Of a DNA stretch of 64,000 nt, positions 17,625 to 28,300 are shown piece after piece. The first letter of the stretch is position 1, and the number at the start of each line of letters is the position of its first letter. This stretch comes from an uncultured Psychroserpens sp. Its GTDB lineage: Bacteria > Bacteroidota > Bacteroidia > Flavobacteriales > Flavobacteriaceae. The translations under genes were made by a program, and so were the position numbers. The notes under the pieces are model-generated. The model worked only from the letters and a program-made list of their open reading frames with translations, searched no databases and was not told where the DNA came from. Where the stretch lies: positions 186,001 through 250,000 of the forward strand of contig CANKZZ010000006.1 in the NCBI GenBank assembly GCA_947488655.1. Direction: 5' to 3'.

Positions 17625-18011
17625 ATGAAAGTATTTATTTTACCTTTTGGAAAAATTAATCTTATTAATTCCCGAATTGCCGAAGTCATCATTAACGATG
17701 GTATAACCTTAGATAAATTAGAAGTTCAAACATATCATAAAATTTTAAAATCTCACTTAGACGCTCCATTTTCAGTATTAATAAATAAAGAAAATGGATA
17801 CTCGTATACATTTGATGCTCAATTAGAAATGGGTAAATTAAAAGAGATTGTAAGTAGAGCTGTTGTTGTATATAATCAAAGTGCAGAAATGGCAACTAAA
17901 ATTATTATGAATCTCAATGAAGATAATAAGTGGAATATCAAACTTTTTAAAGAAAGACAAGCAGCCTTAGACTGGTTACTTGTAGAAGCTAATAATAGAA
18001 AAGCAATGTAA
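17625..18011 (+). CDS. Hypothetical protein, possible STAS/SpoIIAA-like fold
   Basis: This 128-residue cytoplasmic protein is taken from the ATG at 17625; a TTG 30 bases upstream would only add an unlikely N-terminus. The alternation of strands and helices (MKVFILPFGKINLINSRIAE, then VLINKENGYSYTFDA, then AVVVYNQSAEMATKIIM) resembles the small SpoIIAA/STAS-like proteins common in Flavobacteriaceae, but no diagnostic motif is present. It is divergent from the M14 peptidase and 48 bases upstream of ctlX on the same strand, so the two may be co-transcribed. The function is unknown. Confidence 0.6.
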   Translation: MKVFILPFGKINLINSRIAEVIINDGITLDKLEVQTYHKILKSHLDAPFSVLINKENGYSYTFDAQLEMGKLKEIVSRAVVVYNQSAEMATKIIMNLNEDNKWNIKLFKERQAALDWLLVEANNRKAM

Positions 18012-18059
18012 TTTCTTTGTTAATTTTACCTAATTTAGCGCCTCTTTAAATATAGAACA

Positions 18060-18992
18060 ATGTCACAAACTACAAATACTATTTTAATGATTCGTCCTGT
18101 GAGTTTTAGGATGAATGAGCAAACTGCTGTTAATAATTATTTTCAAGAAGATTTGAGTATTAAAAATGCTGAGATTAACGCAAAAGCTCAAAATGAGTTT
18201 GATGATTTTGTTGAAAAATTACGAGCAGTAGGTGTTAATGTTATTGTTGAGCAGGATGATAAACTCATGGATACTCCAGATTCTATTTTTCCTAACAATT
18301 GGGTTAGTTTTCATGAAAATGGTGATGTTGGTTTATACCCTATGTTTGCCGAAAATCGTAGAAAAGAAAGACGCGACGAGGTTTTTATACGTTTAGAAAA
18401 CGAAGGGTTTAAAATTAACAATATAATAGATTACACTAGTGCCGAAGACGAAGAGTTGTTTTTAGAAGGTACAGGAAGTTTACTATTAGATCGTATAAAC
18501 GCTAAAGCTTATTGTGCATTATCTCCAAGAGCAGATGAAGATTTATTTATAGAATTTTGTGAAGATTTTGAATATACTCCAATTGTATTTACTGCAAACC
18601 AAAATGTAGATGGTAAACGATTAGCGATTTATCATACCAACGTGATGATGTGCTTAGCAGAGCAATTCTCTGTTATATGTCTAGATTCTATAGATGATAA
18701 AAAGGATAGAAAAAATGTAGTTAAAAATCTAAAGCAAGATGGTAAGGTAATTATAGAAATAAGTGAAAGCCAAATGCACCAATTTGCTGGTAATATGTTA
18801 CAAGTTAAAGGCGCAAATGATCAACGTTATTTAGTAATGAGTAAAGCAGCTCATGACAGTTTAACACCAAAACAAATTGCAGATATTGAGAAGTTTTGTC
18901 CTATATTATCAAGTTCTTTAGATACTATAGAAACATGTGGAGGAGGTAGTGCGCGCTGCATGATGGCAGAGGTGTTTTTGCCAAAGGCCTAA
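18060..18992 (+). CDS. ctlX: Citrulline utilisation hydrolase CtlX-type
   Basis: This 310-residue pentein-family enzyme is of the CtlX type, named for citrulline use in Francisella. The opening ILMIRPVSFRMNEQTAVNN and PDSIFPNNWVSFH are characteristic of this subgroup. Catalytic elements are EGTGSLLLDR (about 140-149), a histidine in AIYHTNVMM (about 195) and the cysteine of GGGSARCMMAEVF near the C-terminus. The enzyme is expected to hydrolyse citrulline or a close relative to ornithine. It differs clearly from the other pentein protein at 1.3 kb. Its stop shares four bases (CTAA) with the convergent CpeT-like gene. Confidence 0.88.
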   Translation: MSQTTNTILMIRPVSFRMNEQTAVNNYFQEDLSIKNAEINAKAQNEFDDFVEKLRAVGVNVIVEQDDKLMDTPDSIFPNNWVSFHENGDVGLYPMFAENRRKERRDEVFIRLENEGFKINNIIDYTSAEDEELFLEGTGSLLLDRINAKAYCALSPRADEDLFIEFCEDFEYTPIVFTANQNVDGKRLAIYHTNVMMCLAEQFSVICLDSIDDKKDRKNVVKNLKQDGKVIIEISESQMHQFAGNMLQVKGANDQRYLVMSKAAHDSLTPKQIADIEKFCPILSSSLDTIETCGGGSARCMMAEVFLPKA

Positions 18993-19621
18993 TCAATTTT
19001 ATTAAAAATATAACCACCTTTTTCTGCACCCCAAATATGCTCATCTCTATCGTCAAAACCTCTATCCCAAGAGATAATTTTGTCTTCCATTATTTCAACT
19101 TCGCTAGTTGCATATGATGCTCCATAAAGTGAACTTTTACACGTTTTGTCTCCAGTCTTGCCTTTAAAAAAATTAGGTGAAATTCGTTTTAAAATAACTT
19201 CACAGCCCTCTTTTTTACTTACATCGCTCATACTAAGTGTATCAAAATCTTTAGGAGATTTCCATTTGCCAACCCATAGCGAGTCGTTTTTGATAGTATA
19301 AATTGCAGAGCTATACAAACTATCATTAAGTTGCGTAACTTCATAAATACGCTGCCTATAGGGTTTATCTTGCTTTGTATTTAGTGCTTGCTCTACATAT
19401 AAAAAGTTTCCTTTATCTGGCCAGATAGGATACATATGTAATGAAATATTAAAATAAGTAGAGTCTACTTGCGATTGTATTTCAGAATCAAAAGAACCTT
19501 GCATTATCGAGAAAAGTTCTGGCAAATGGTTTGTGATTTCTTTTTCTTCGGAAATTTTAGCCTCTTTATTTTTACAGCTAAAAACAGAAATTAAGAGACA
19601 TAAAATAATAAATCGTTGCAT
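18989..19621 (-). CDS. CpcT/CpeT-like lipoprotein
   Basis: The ATG at 19621 gives a 210-residue protein opening with a lipoprotein signal (MQRFIILCLLISVFSCKN), a better start than the upstream in-frame codon. The mature part matches the CpcT/CpeT family: MQGSFDSEIQSQVD, LYVEQALNTKQDKPYRQRIY, CEVILKRISPNFFKG and a C-terminal WDRGFDDRDEHIWGAEKGGYIF. In cyanobacteria these proteins attach bilins to phycobiliproteins. Nothing photosynthetic is present here, and the protein is membrane-anchored outside the cytoplasm, so the fold has probably been put to another ligand-binding use. The actual ligand is unknown. Confidence 0.85.
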   Translation of the reverse strand: MQRFIILCLLISVFSCKNKEAKISEEKEITNHLPELFSIMQGSFDSEIQSQVDSTYFNISLHMYPIWPDKGNFLYVEQALNTKQDKPYRQRIYEVTQLNDSLYSSAIYTIKNDSLWVGKWKSPKDFDTLSMSDVSKKEGCEVILKRISPNFFKGKTGDKTCKSSLYGASYATSEVEIMEDKIISWDRGFDDRDEHIWGAEKGGYIFNKID

Positions 19622-19674
19622 TATGATTGGTTTAGAAAGTGAAGATACCAAAAATAATTATACGGAAATAAAGA

Positions 19675-21729
19675 TTAGTTTTTAGGCTCAATTTTTGGTA
19701 GCTCTACATAAAATTTGGTGCCAATACCAGGTGTGCTTTCTACCCAAATTCTACCGTTGTTAAGTTCTACTAATTCCTTACAAATTGTTAATCCCAATCC
19801 AGTACCTTTTTCGTTACTCGTACCTCTGGTAGAGAACGTTCCGCTTTGAAACAGCTTGTCTATATTTTCTCTAGAAATACCAACGCCTGTATCTTCTACG
19901 CAAATTAAGCTTTTACCATCATGATCTGAGTTAGAAACTGTAATAGAATCTCCAACGCGAGTAAATTTAACAGCATTAGTTATTAAGTTTTGAATTACGA
20001 TTTCTATCATACTTTTATCAGCATAAATAAAATCTCTTCTAGACTCATCAATAAGTATAATACGTTTTTGCTCAACTTTTTGTTCAACTAAACTTATTTT
20101 GTTTTTAAATACATCTTGTATGTTAAAAAGTTCTGCCTTAGGTTCTAAATTTTGCATTTGAGATTTAGACCAGTTTAAGAGATTATATAACAATTGAGAA
20201 GCACTATCTGCATTTTCACTTAATTCTGGTACGAGATCATAAAACTCTTCTCGTGTTATACTATCTTCTTTTAGTAAATCAATAAATCCTTTAATAGAAG
20301 AGATAGAGTCTTTTAAATCATGTGATACAATTGAGAATAATCTATCTTTTACATGATTAACTTCTTCTAAATGTTTAGTTTGTTCAGCAAATTTTTTATT
20401 CTGTAATACAATTTCAGCATTTTTGTCGCGTAGTTCTCTATTAAACTTTAGAGTGTTTTTACGCTTTAAGTAGATTAATAAAAGTATAGTAGATACTATT
20501 AAAAATGCAGCACCTAAAATATAAGAAATAGCCTTAAGTTTTTTTAAATAGATGGTCTCTTTTTCTTCCTGCTCCTGCAAGGCTAGAGTATTAAAATCAT
20601 CAAGTTCATCAATTGGCTCAACCTCAATAGGTTTTGTGATAATTGGTGCAATAGGTTGATTTTCTTTATCTAATTCGCTCTTAAGGTTAAAATACTTTCC
20701 TTGCCAGAAAAATGCATTTTGAAATTTACCATTAATTGAATCTAACTCTTTATGTAATTTATAATTTTTAAGCAATTCTTGCTTATTATCTATTTTGTTA
20801 GCAATAGTGTAAGCTTCATTGACTTGTAATGCAGCAGTTTTTAAATTGCCTTGTTGAATATTTAATTCTCCAACAGCATTTAATGCTCTTAATACACCAT
20901 CATCATTTTTAATTCTTCGATTAAATTTTAAGCCTTCAACTAAATATTCAGCAGCCTTATCATAATCTTTAAAACGTAAATATTCTGCACCTATACGAGG
21001 TAAAATTTCACCTTTGAGTGTTTGATCGGTTTCAGGATTTAGTAATTGAAGGACTCTTTCATAAAATTCAATAGCCTTTCTATGTTCTTTTCTTTCAGAA
21101 TATAAGGTTGCTATATTGCGAGTAGATGTTTTAATACCAATACTGTCTTTTAATTGTTCTCTAACAGCGAGTGCTTTGATATTAAACTCTAAAGATTTGT
21201 CAACTTGGTTTGTATTATAATAAGCTTCAGCAAGATTGTTGTAAGCAGAGCTTAACTCATCCTTTAAATTTCTAGATTCAAAAGTTTGTATTGCAGATAA
21301 TGAATTTTGTAACCCAACACCATAATTGCCACGTTTTATTTCAATTAAACCAATACTGTTATTAACCTTTGCAATTCCTAAAGTATCACCCAGCTGACTG
21401 TAATATCTACGTGATCTATTATAGCCATCAATAGCATTATAATAATCATCATTGTGAGCGTATATTAATGCTTTGTAATAGTTAACATCTGCAATACCTT
21501 TTGTATGGTTGAGAAACTTAGATAAGCGTTCTGTATTATCTATATAGGTAAGCGCTTTTTTATAACTTTTAGCATCGTAGAGTGCTTTAACCAATAGTAA
21601 AGAAGTCTCTACTTTAGTAGAATCTTGTTTTTGGTAAGCTAATTCCACAGTAAGACTATCGATTTCATTTGTTTGTGAAAAACAAAAAATCGACGTACAT
21701 AAAACAGCTAAAGTTATTAACTGCTTCAT
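19675..21729 (-). CDS. TPR sensor histidine kinase
   Basis: This is a 684-residue sensor kinase. A signal peptide (to about residue 19, CFSQ) is followed by six or seven TPR units in the periplasm (about 50-340), one membrane helix at about 398-420 (ISYILGAAFLIVSTILLLIYL), a coiled coil, and the kinase core. The phosphorylated histidine is in RLFSIVSHDLKDS (about 470); the ATPase has the N box LITNAVKFT, G1 VEDTGVGIS and G2 GTGLGLTICKEL. The DL after the histidine in place of the usual E-L is a common Bacteroidota variant. No response regulator is adjacent, so its partner is elsewhere. The stimulus is unknown. Confidence 0.92.
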   Translation of the reverse strand: MKQLITLAVLCTSIFCFSQTNEIDSLTVELAYQKQDSTKVETSLLLVKALYDAKSYKKALTYIDNTERLSKFLNHTKGIADVNYYKALIYAHNDDYYNAIDGYNRSRRYYSQLGDTLGIAKVNNSIGLIEIKRGNYGVGLQNSLSAIQTFESRNLKDELSSAYNNLAEAYYNTNQVDKSLEFNIKALAVREQLKDSIGIKTSTRNIATLYSERKEHRKAIEFYERVLQLLNPETDQTLKGEILPRIGAEYLRFKDYDKAAEYLVEGLKFNRRIKNDDGVLRALNAVGELNIQQGNLKTAALQVNEAYTIANKIDNKQELLKNYKLHKELDSINGKFQNAFFWQGKYFNLKSELDKENQPIAPIITKPIEVEPIDELDDFNTLALQEQEEKETIYLKKLKAISYILGAAFLIVSTILLLIYLKRKNTLKFNRELRDKNAEIVLQNKKFAEQTKHLEEVNHVKDRLFSIVSHDLKDSISSIKGFIDLLKEDSITREEFYDLVPELSENADSASQLLYNLLNWSKSQMQNLEPKAELFNIQDVFKNKISLVEQKVEQKRIILIDESRRDFIYADKSMIEIVIQNLITNAVKFTRVGDSITVSNSDHDGKSLICVEDTGVGISRENIDKLFQSGTFSTRGTSNEKGTGLGLTICKELVELNNGRIWVESTPGIGTKFYVELPKIEPKN

Positions 21730-22071
21730 TGTTTAATTAGGGTATCAATAATTGCAATATTATTTGTACACAAAACATCCTTAGTAAGTGGATAGTTATA
21801 GTGCTGAAATAATAATGTCAATCTCAATAAAGATTGAATATTAAGTTTCATCAACGTTTGGGACTTTGATTAATAGCAACTCAAAAATGTACAAAATGCT
21901 TATTAAAGCCTAATTTTTAGGTTTTAATACCTATAAATTAGTTAAAGTGAATCTTCAAAAAAATAAAAACATCGACGAATAGATAAACGGTAAAAAACAT
22001 AGAAAAAATACACTTTTATCGTTAAAATACATTCAAAAAACTAAACGTGTTAGTAAATCGTTAATAAACAG
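21730..22071 (-). other. Intergenic region between the histidine kinase and GH53 genes
   Basis: These 342 very AT-rich bases should contain the kinase promoter. I found no full TAnnTTTG match in the expected orientation near the kinase start, no terminator for the GH53 gene side and no credible small reading frame. Confidence 0.4.
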
Positions 22072-23190
22072 TTAATTATCGTCAAAAATATCTAATGCAG
22101 GTAAAGCGATATGATTAAAATCAAATAAGCACTGATTCTCCCAAGCACTACCTCCAGAAACACTCGTATTGTTGTTAGTAAATGCCACCCAATCTGGTGC
22201 CCAATAACAAAAACCAATCCCACGATTATTAGGGATGTTTTTTAAGGTAGTGACCAACCATTCTAGATATGCTTTTTGGCCCTCAGGTGTTGGAGAAAAC
22301 TCAGGTATAATTTGACTTAAATCACCTATGTAATTAGATTGATTGTCGTCCCATTGTAAAGTAAAAGGATAAGCGACTTCGACCAATATAATATCTTTAT
22401 TAAAAGTTGTCGCCAACGTATTTAACTTTGTAGAAACTACATCTAAATCTTTAGTTTGAAATTGAGGGTAATAACTTAAACCTATTATATCATACTCAAT
22501 ATCAAAAGGTTGTAACTTGTTAAAAAAGAAAATAGAATTTTCTACGCTAGAATGATGTAACATTATTTTAACTTCATCATTGATGTCTACTTCTTTGATA
22601 GCCCTTATAGCTTCATTTACCAATGCAGCATAATTTCCCCAATTATCAGAGAATTCATTCCAAACTTTTCCGTAATTCCATAAAAAACCACTATCGGTTT
22701 CATTTCCAATTTGGATAATTTTAGGTAGTGTGTTTTGATTTTTTAATTGTGTAACCACATCTTTTGTATACTCATATAAAGCAACTCTAATTTCGCTTTC
22801 AGTCATGTTTTGCCAAGCAACAGGAGGTGTTTGAGTAGCAGGATCTGCCCAGAAGTCACTATAATGAAAATCTAAAAGAAAATTAGCACCAGATTGTTTA
22901 ATTCGTGTAGCATAAGCTTTCACATCATTTAGAGTGTTCTCTCCATTTTGTGAGGTGTGCCACAATTTGAGTCTTACCAAATTGGTTCCTTTAGCAGTAA
23001 CAAAATTTAACAAGTCTATTGTGGCACCATTGGCATCTTTATAAATGACGTTATGGTCTTCGAGTTCGGTTTGAAAAGATAAATCCATTCCCTTATAAAA
23101 AGGTGGAGTTGAGCTTATTTCATTGACATCATCATTAGAATTACAAGAAATGGTAATTAAAGTAAGAATTAAAATTAGGAGTTGTTTCAT
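22072..23190 (-). CDS. GH53 endo-beta-1,4-galactanase lipoprotein
   Basis: This 372-residue glycoside hydrolase of family 53 hydrolyses beta-1,4-galactan in arabinogalactan type I. The ATG at 23190 begins a lipoprotein signal (MKQLLILILTLITISCNS), preferred over the TTG six bases upstream. Family motifs are FYKGMDLS, LVRLKLWH, FLLDFHYSDFWADP, the acid/base glutamate in IQIGNETDSGFLW, the nucleophile glutamate in ILVEVAYPF, and GFCYWAPDWV. It should sit on the cell surface or in the periplasm. No SusC/SusD pair or other glycan gene is adjacent, so it is not in a recognisable polysaccharide utilisation locus here. Confidence 0.94.
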   Translation of the reverse strand: MKQLLILILTLITISCNSNDDVNEISSTPPFYKGMDLSFQTELEDHNVIYKDANGATIDLLNFVTAKGTNLVRLKLWHTSQNGENTLNDVKAYATRIKQSGANFLLDFHYSDFWADPATQTPPVAWQNMTESEIRVALYEYTKDVVTQLKNQNTLPKIIQIGNETDSGFLWNYGKVWNEFSDNWGNYAALVNEAIRAIKEVDINDEVKIMLHHSSVENSIFFFNKLQPFDIEYDIIGLSYYPQFQTKDLDVVSTKLNTLATTFNKDIILVEVAYPFTLQWDDNQSNYIGDLSQIIPEFSPTPEGQKAYLEWLVTTLKNIPNNRGIGFCYWAPDWVAFTNNNTSVSGGSAWENQCLFDFNHIALPALDIFDDN

Positions 23191-23314
23191 GGCCAAATTT
23201 AAATATAATATATTAAGATAATAAATATAATATTTACCTAAAGTTAGTAATGATTTCGCTACTAAAAATAAGCAATAAACCCACTGTTATATCTTTAAAA
23301 TTTAATAAAAAGTA

Positions 23315-23322
23315 TATCTTTG
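23315..23322 (+). promoter_or_regulatory. -7 promoter element of argS
   Basis: TATCTTTG matches TAnnTTTG, 22 bases before the argS start codon. No TTG was found at the -33 distance. Confidence 0.5.
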
Positions 23323-23344
23323 CAATCTTAAAATCCATAGCAAA

Positions 23345-25129
23345 ATGAATCTTCAAGAGACACTCTCACTTAACGTAAAACAGGCTATTAAAACTGTTTT
23401 TAAGGCAGAATTAGAATCGGTAGAATTTCAAGCAACACGAAAGGAGTTTGCAGGAGATATTACTGTAGTTGTGTTTCCAATGTTGAGAGTTGTAAAGGGA
23501 AATCCAGTTCAAATTGGAGAAAATATAGGTCAGTATTTGGTTGAACACGTTGACGAAGTTAAAGCATTTAACGTTGTCAAAGGATTTTTAAATATTGAGA
23601 TTAATGACGCTTATTATATCAACTTTTTTAATAACATAAAAGATAATTCGCAATATGGATTTGCAGCTCCAAATTCAAAAGGAAAAGCTGTGATGGTTGA
23701 GTATTCTTCACCAAACACCAACAAGCCTTTGCATTTAGGCCATATTAGAAATGTGATTTTAGGCTATAGTGTTGCAGAAATTTTAAAAGCTTCGGGTAAA
23801 AAAGTTTACAAGACCCAAATCATTAACGATAGAGGTATACATATTTGTAAAAGTATGTTGGCCTGGAAACGCTTCGGAAATGAAGAAACTCCACAATCGT
23901 CAGGTTTAAAAGGCGATAAGCTAGTTGGTAACTATTACGTGAAATTTGATAAAGAATATAAAGCTGAAATACAACAGCTCGTTTCCGAAGGACAAACCGA
24001 AGAGGACGCTAAGAAGAATGCACCAATTCTATTAGAAGCTCAAGATATGTTGCTCAAATGGGAAGCAGGAGATAAAGATACTGTATCTCTTTGGCAAACA
24101 ATGAATAGTTGGGTTTACGAAGGTTTTGATGCAACATATAAAAGTATAGGTGTTGATTTTGATAAATTATACTATGAAAGTCAAACCTATTTGTTAGGAA
24201 AAGAATTTGTTGCCGAAGGATTAAAATCTGGAGTATTTTTCAAAAAAGATGATGGTTCTGTTTGGTGTGATCTCACTGAGGATGGGCTAGATGAGAAAAT
24301 TGTATTGCGTAGCGATGGTACAGCAGTGTATATGACGCAAGATATTGGTACAGCAATTCAGCGTGTTAAAGATTTTCCAGATGTTGGAGGTATGGTTTAC
24401 ACAGTTGGTAATGAACAAGAGTATCATTTTCAAGTATTATTCTTAATCATTAAAAAACTCGGTTTTGATTGGGCAGATAATTTATACCATTTAAGTTATG
24501 GTATGGTAGATTTACCTTCAGGAAAAATGAAGAGTAGAGAAGGTACTGTAGTAGATGCCGATGATTTGGTAGATGAAATGGCACAAACTGCTGGAGAAAT
24601 TTCTGAAGAATTAGGTAAGCTTGAAGGCTATTCTTCCGAAGAAAAACAAGATTTATATAAAACGATTGGTTTAGGTGCTTTAAAATATTTCATCTTAAAA
24701 GTAGATCCTAGAAAACGTATTTTATTTGATCCAAAAGAGTCTATAGATTTTCAAGGAAATACGGGTCCGTTTATACAATACACTTACGCTAGAATACAAT
24801 CTATTTTGCGTAAGTCTAATGTAGACACCTCTATCAGTATAAGCGCTAATAAGTTAACCTTACATATTAAAGAACGAGAACTCTTAAAACAATTAGAGCT
24901 ATTTACAGAAGTAATCGCAAATGCAGCAGATAATTATAGTCCTGCGCTAATTGCAAATTACACTTATGACTTAGTTAAGGAGTTTAACTCATTTTACCAA
25001 AATGTTTCAATTTTAGGAGCAGATACCGAGAATGAAAAAATATTCAGAGTACAATTAGCACAATCTGTATCTAATGTTATTAAAAATGCTTTTGGTTTAC
25101 TAGGTATAAATGTGCCAGAGCGTATGTAA
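23345..25129 (+). CDS. argS: Arginyl-tRNA synthetase
   Basis: This class I synthetase charges tRNA-Arg. It has 594 residues with the N-terminal Add1 domain (residues 1-110), the HIGH-type signature HLGHIRN after SSPNTNKPL (about 118-133), and the catalytic Rossmann fold with TVGNEQEYHFQVLF. The KMSKS-equivalent GKMKSREG is at about 394-401, and the helical anticodon-binding domain, rich in aromatic residues, runs from about 480 to the end. The final GINVPERM is the conserved C-terminus. It is transcribed alone, divergent from GH53. Confidence 0.97.
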   Translation: MNLQETLSLNVKQAIKTVFKAELESVEFQATRKEFAGDITVVVFPMLRVVKGNPVQIGENIGQYLVEHVDEVKAFNVVKGFLNIEINDAYYINFFNNIKDNSQYGFAAPNSKGKAVMVEYSSPNTNKPLHLGHIRNVILGYSVAEILKASGKKVYKTQIINDRGIHICKSMLAWKRFGNEETPQSSGLKGDKLVGNYYVKFDKEYKAEIQQLVSEGQTEEDAKKNAPILLEAQDMLLKWEAGDKDTVSLWQTMNSWVYEGFDATYKSIGVDFDKLYYESQTYLLGKEFVAEGLKSGVFFKKDDGSVWCDLTEDGLDEKIVLRSDGTAVYMTQDIGTAIQRVKDFPDVGGMVYTVGNEQEYHFQVLFLIIKKLGFDWADNLYHLSYGMVDLPSGKMKSREGTVVDADDLVDEMAQTAGEISEELGKLEGYSSEEKQDLYKTIGLGALKYFILKVDPRKRILFDPKESIDFQGNTGPFIQYTYARIQSILRKSNVDTSISISANKLTLHIKERELLKQLELFTEVIANAADNYSPALIANYTYDLVKEFNSFYQNVSILGADTENEKIFRVQLAQSVSNVIKNAFGLLGINVPERM

Positions 25130-25326
25130 TTTAGTTGTACCATAAATTTCTATATTAATTTTTATCTCTTATTTACATTTTTAATTTTTGGGACTTAATC
25201 AAATGTGTCAAATCTTAAATAAATGTTAAATATACGCAATTACAAAACCGTCCTATTTGTTTTCTCGTAGGTGTTTGTGTCTTTCCTCAAGAGACAGTAT
25301 TAACCTTTAACCAAACACTTTTAAAT

Positions 25327-28300
25327 ATGAAAAACAAAATTACTCTCGTTATTGCATTCGCAATAACTTTACTTGTTTCATCTAACTCATTCTCACAAGT
25401 CGTGACGAGTGGTGCAGATGATGGAACTGACGGAACGTTGCGAAACGAAATCGCAGACACTGCTCCAGGAGGTACAATTACCTTCTTACCAGCAGTAACT
25501 ACAGTTACTTTAAATAGCGAATTAACAATTAGCAATGACCTTACTATAGAAGGTGCACCTGTAACAACAGTTACAATTGATGCTAATTTTAATGGTAGAG
25601 CATTTAACATTACTGGAGGAAATGTCATTTTAAATAATTTAACGTTAACAAACGGTGTAGCTCCAGATGGAGGTGCAATTTATATGACAGGTGCTAATGT
25701 AACTATTAATGATTGTATAATTACAAACAATGTTGCCAACGCTACAGGTTCTCCAGCAGGTTCTGGTGGAGGAATTTTTAACGATGTAGGTGGTATTCTT
25801 GTTGTTAATGATACTGAAATATCTTCTAACACAGCAAATAGAGCAGGTGGAGGAATAGAAGATAAAACAGCAGGAGGTGCAACGGTTACAACAACACTTA
25901 ATAACGTATCGTTTTTAAATAATAATGCAGGTGTCTCACCAGCAGTAGCAGCACCAGGAAATGGTGGTGCACTTCATGTTTCAAGTAATGGTTCTGTTAC
26001 TATAAACGGTGGTTCTGCATCAGGAAATATTGCAGCACAAGAAGGTGGAGCTTTATGGAATGGTTTTGGAACTATGATTGTTGATGGTATGACCATTGAT
26101 GGTAATGATGCTCAAGGTGATGCAGCCGATAATGGAGGTGGAGGAATCTTCAATAATGGAGGTACGCTTATAATTCAAGGTCAAGCATTGGTTAACGGAA
26201 ATGTCGCTTCGGGAGCCTCAGGTTCTGGAGGAGGTATTTTCTCAACAGACGGATCTGTTACTATTCAAGATATTGGTACAGAAGTAAATCAAAACCAAGC
26301 AAATAGAGCAGGTGGAGGTATTGAAATTATAGATGGATTACTTACTACAATTGACATTAGTATAAATTCTAATAACGCTGGTGTAGCACCAGCCTCAGCA
26401 GCTCCAGGAAATGGAGGTGCTTTACACATTTCTGGTATTGCCACTATAGTCATTAATGGAGGTAATATTGATGGTAATTTAGCTGCTTCAGAAGGAGGAG
26501 GGGTTTGGAATCAATTAGGAAGTACAATGACCTTAAATAATCCAAATATGAACTTCAACATTGCAAGTGGAAATGACGCTGATAATGGAGGTGGAGCAAT
26601 ATTTAATAATGGAGGAGACCTCACAGTTACTAATACTGTTATAAACGAAAATCAAGCAAATGGAACTTTAGGTTCTGGAGGAGGTATATTTAATAATTCA
26701 CCAGGAACAATAAATATAGATGGTTGTACCTTAGTTGGTAATACAGCAAATAGAGCAGGTGGAGGAATTGAAATAAATTCTGCCTCAGGAGAAACTTATA
26801 TTTTTACAAACGTAACTTTAACAGGTAATGTAGCAAATGGGCCAGCACCAGGAAATGGTGGTGGACTACACATTTCTGGAGCAGGAAACGTAATTTATAA
26901 TCAAGGATCTGTAACAAATAACGTTGCCTTTGAAGGTGGCGGATTATGGAACAGTGTTGGTTCTATGACAATTAATGGTACAACAATCACAGGAAACACA
27001 GCCAATGGCGATGCAACTGGTGGAGGTGGACTCTTTAATAATGGTGGAACTTTAATTGTTAATGCAGCAACTACCTTAACGGGTAATATAGCAAATGCAG
27101 GTAGCGTTGGTGGACGTGGAGGAGCAATCTTTAATAACATAGGCGGAAACTTAGACTTAGCTTCAGGATTAACTATTTCTGGAAATTACGCAAGTAGAGC
27201 AGGTGGAGCAATTGAAGATAACTCAGGTAACACATTAATTTTAACAGGTGTAAGCTTATTTGGCAATTCAGCAGGTGTAGATATAGGGTTAGGTAATACA
27301 ATAACTCCAAATCCAGGTAATGGAGGAGGTGTTCACTTATCAGGTACAACTAACGCAACTATTTCAGGTTTTGGACAAATTTCAAATAACCTAGCAGCTC
27401 AAGAAGGTGGAGGTCTTTGGAATAATCAAGGCACAATGGATGTGAGTTCTACAATTATGGATGGTAACATTGCTTCAGGTAATGATGCTACAGACGGTGG
27501 AGGAGCAATCTTTAACAATGGAGGAACTTTAATCGTAGGTAATGCAACCGCAATGTCAAACAATATAGCAGATGGAACTTCTGGTTCTGGAGGTGCAATA
27601 TTTAGTACTGATGGTGCTGTAACGGTATCAGACGCTGTTATCGCTTTTAACAGAGCAAATAGAGCAGGTGGAGCAATCGAAATTATAGATGGATCTCTTA
27701 ATATCTTCGGAAATTTTAATATTAGTGAAAATAATGCAGGTGTAGCACCAGCTACCGCTGCACCAGGAAATGGAGGCGCATTACATATTAGTGGAAATGC
27801 ATCAGCAACGATAACTGGAGGCACAATGAATGATAATGTTGCTGCACGTGAAGGTGGAGCACTTTGGAATAGTGTTGGAACAATGACTGTTGATGGAACT
27901 ACAATTGATGGCAACGATGCACAAGGTGCAGGTGGCGACGATGGTGGTGGAGGAATCTTCAATAATGGAGGATCACTTATCGTATTACCAGGAACAACAA
28001 TAACAAATAATACAGCCTCTGGAACTTTAGGTTCTGGTGGTGGAATCTTTACGTTAACTCCAGGGACATTAAATGTAGACGGATTAACAATTGAAAATAA
28101 TACAGCAAATAGAGCAGGTGGAGGAATTGAAATAAATTCGGCATCTGGAGAAACGTATACGTTTAATAACGTAACATTAAATGCTAATACAGTAAATGGA
28201 CCTGCACCAGGAAACGGTGGTGGATTACATATTTCTGGAGCAGGAGATGTAGTTTATAATGGAGGTTCTGTAACAAATAATATTGCCTTTGAAGGTGGTG

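Noticed and set aside
22072-23190. GH53 gene as part of a polysaccharide utilisation locus, with the TonB receptor at 35 kb as its transporter.
   Set aside because: No SusC/SusD pair or other glycan genes are adjacent, and the receptor belongs to a separate sigma/anti-sigma unit 12 kb away.
23194-23201. TAAATTTG on the minus strand at the GH53 start.
   Set aside because: Transcription would begin at or after the chosen ATG and no -33 element supports it.
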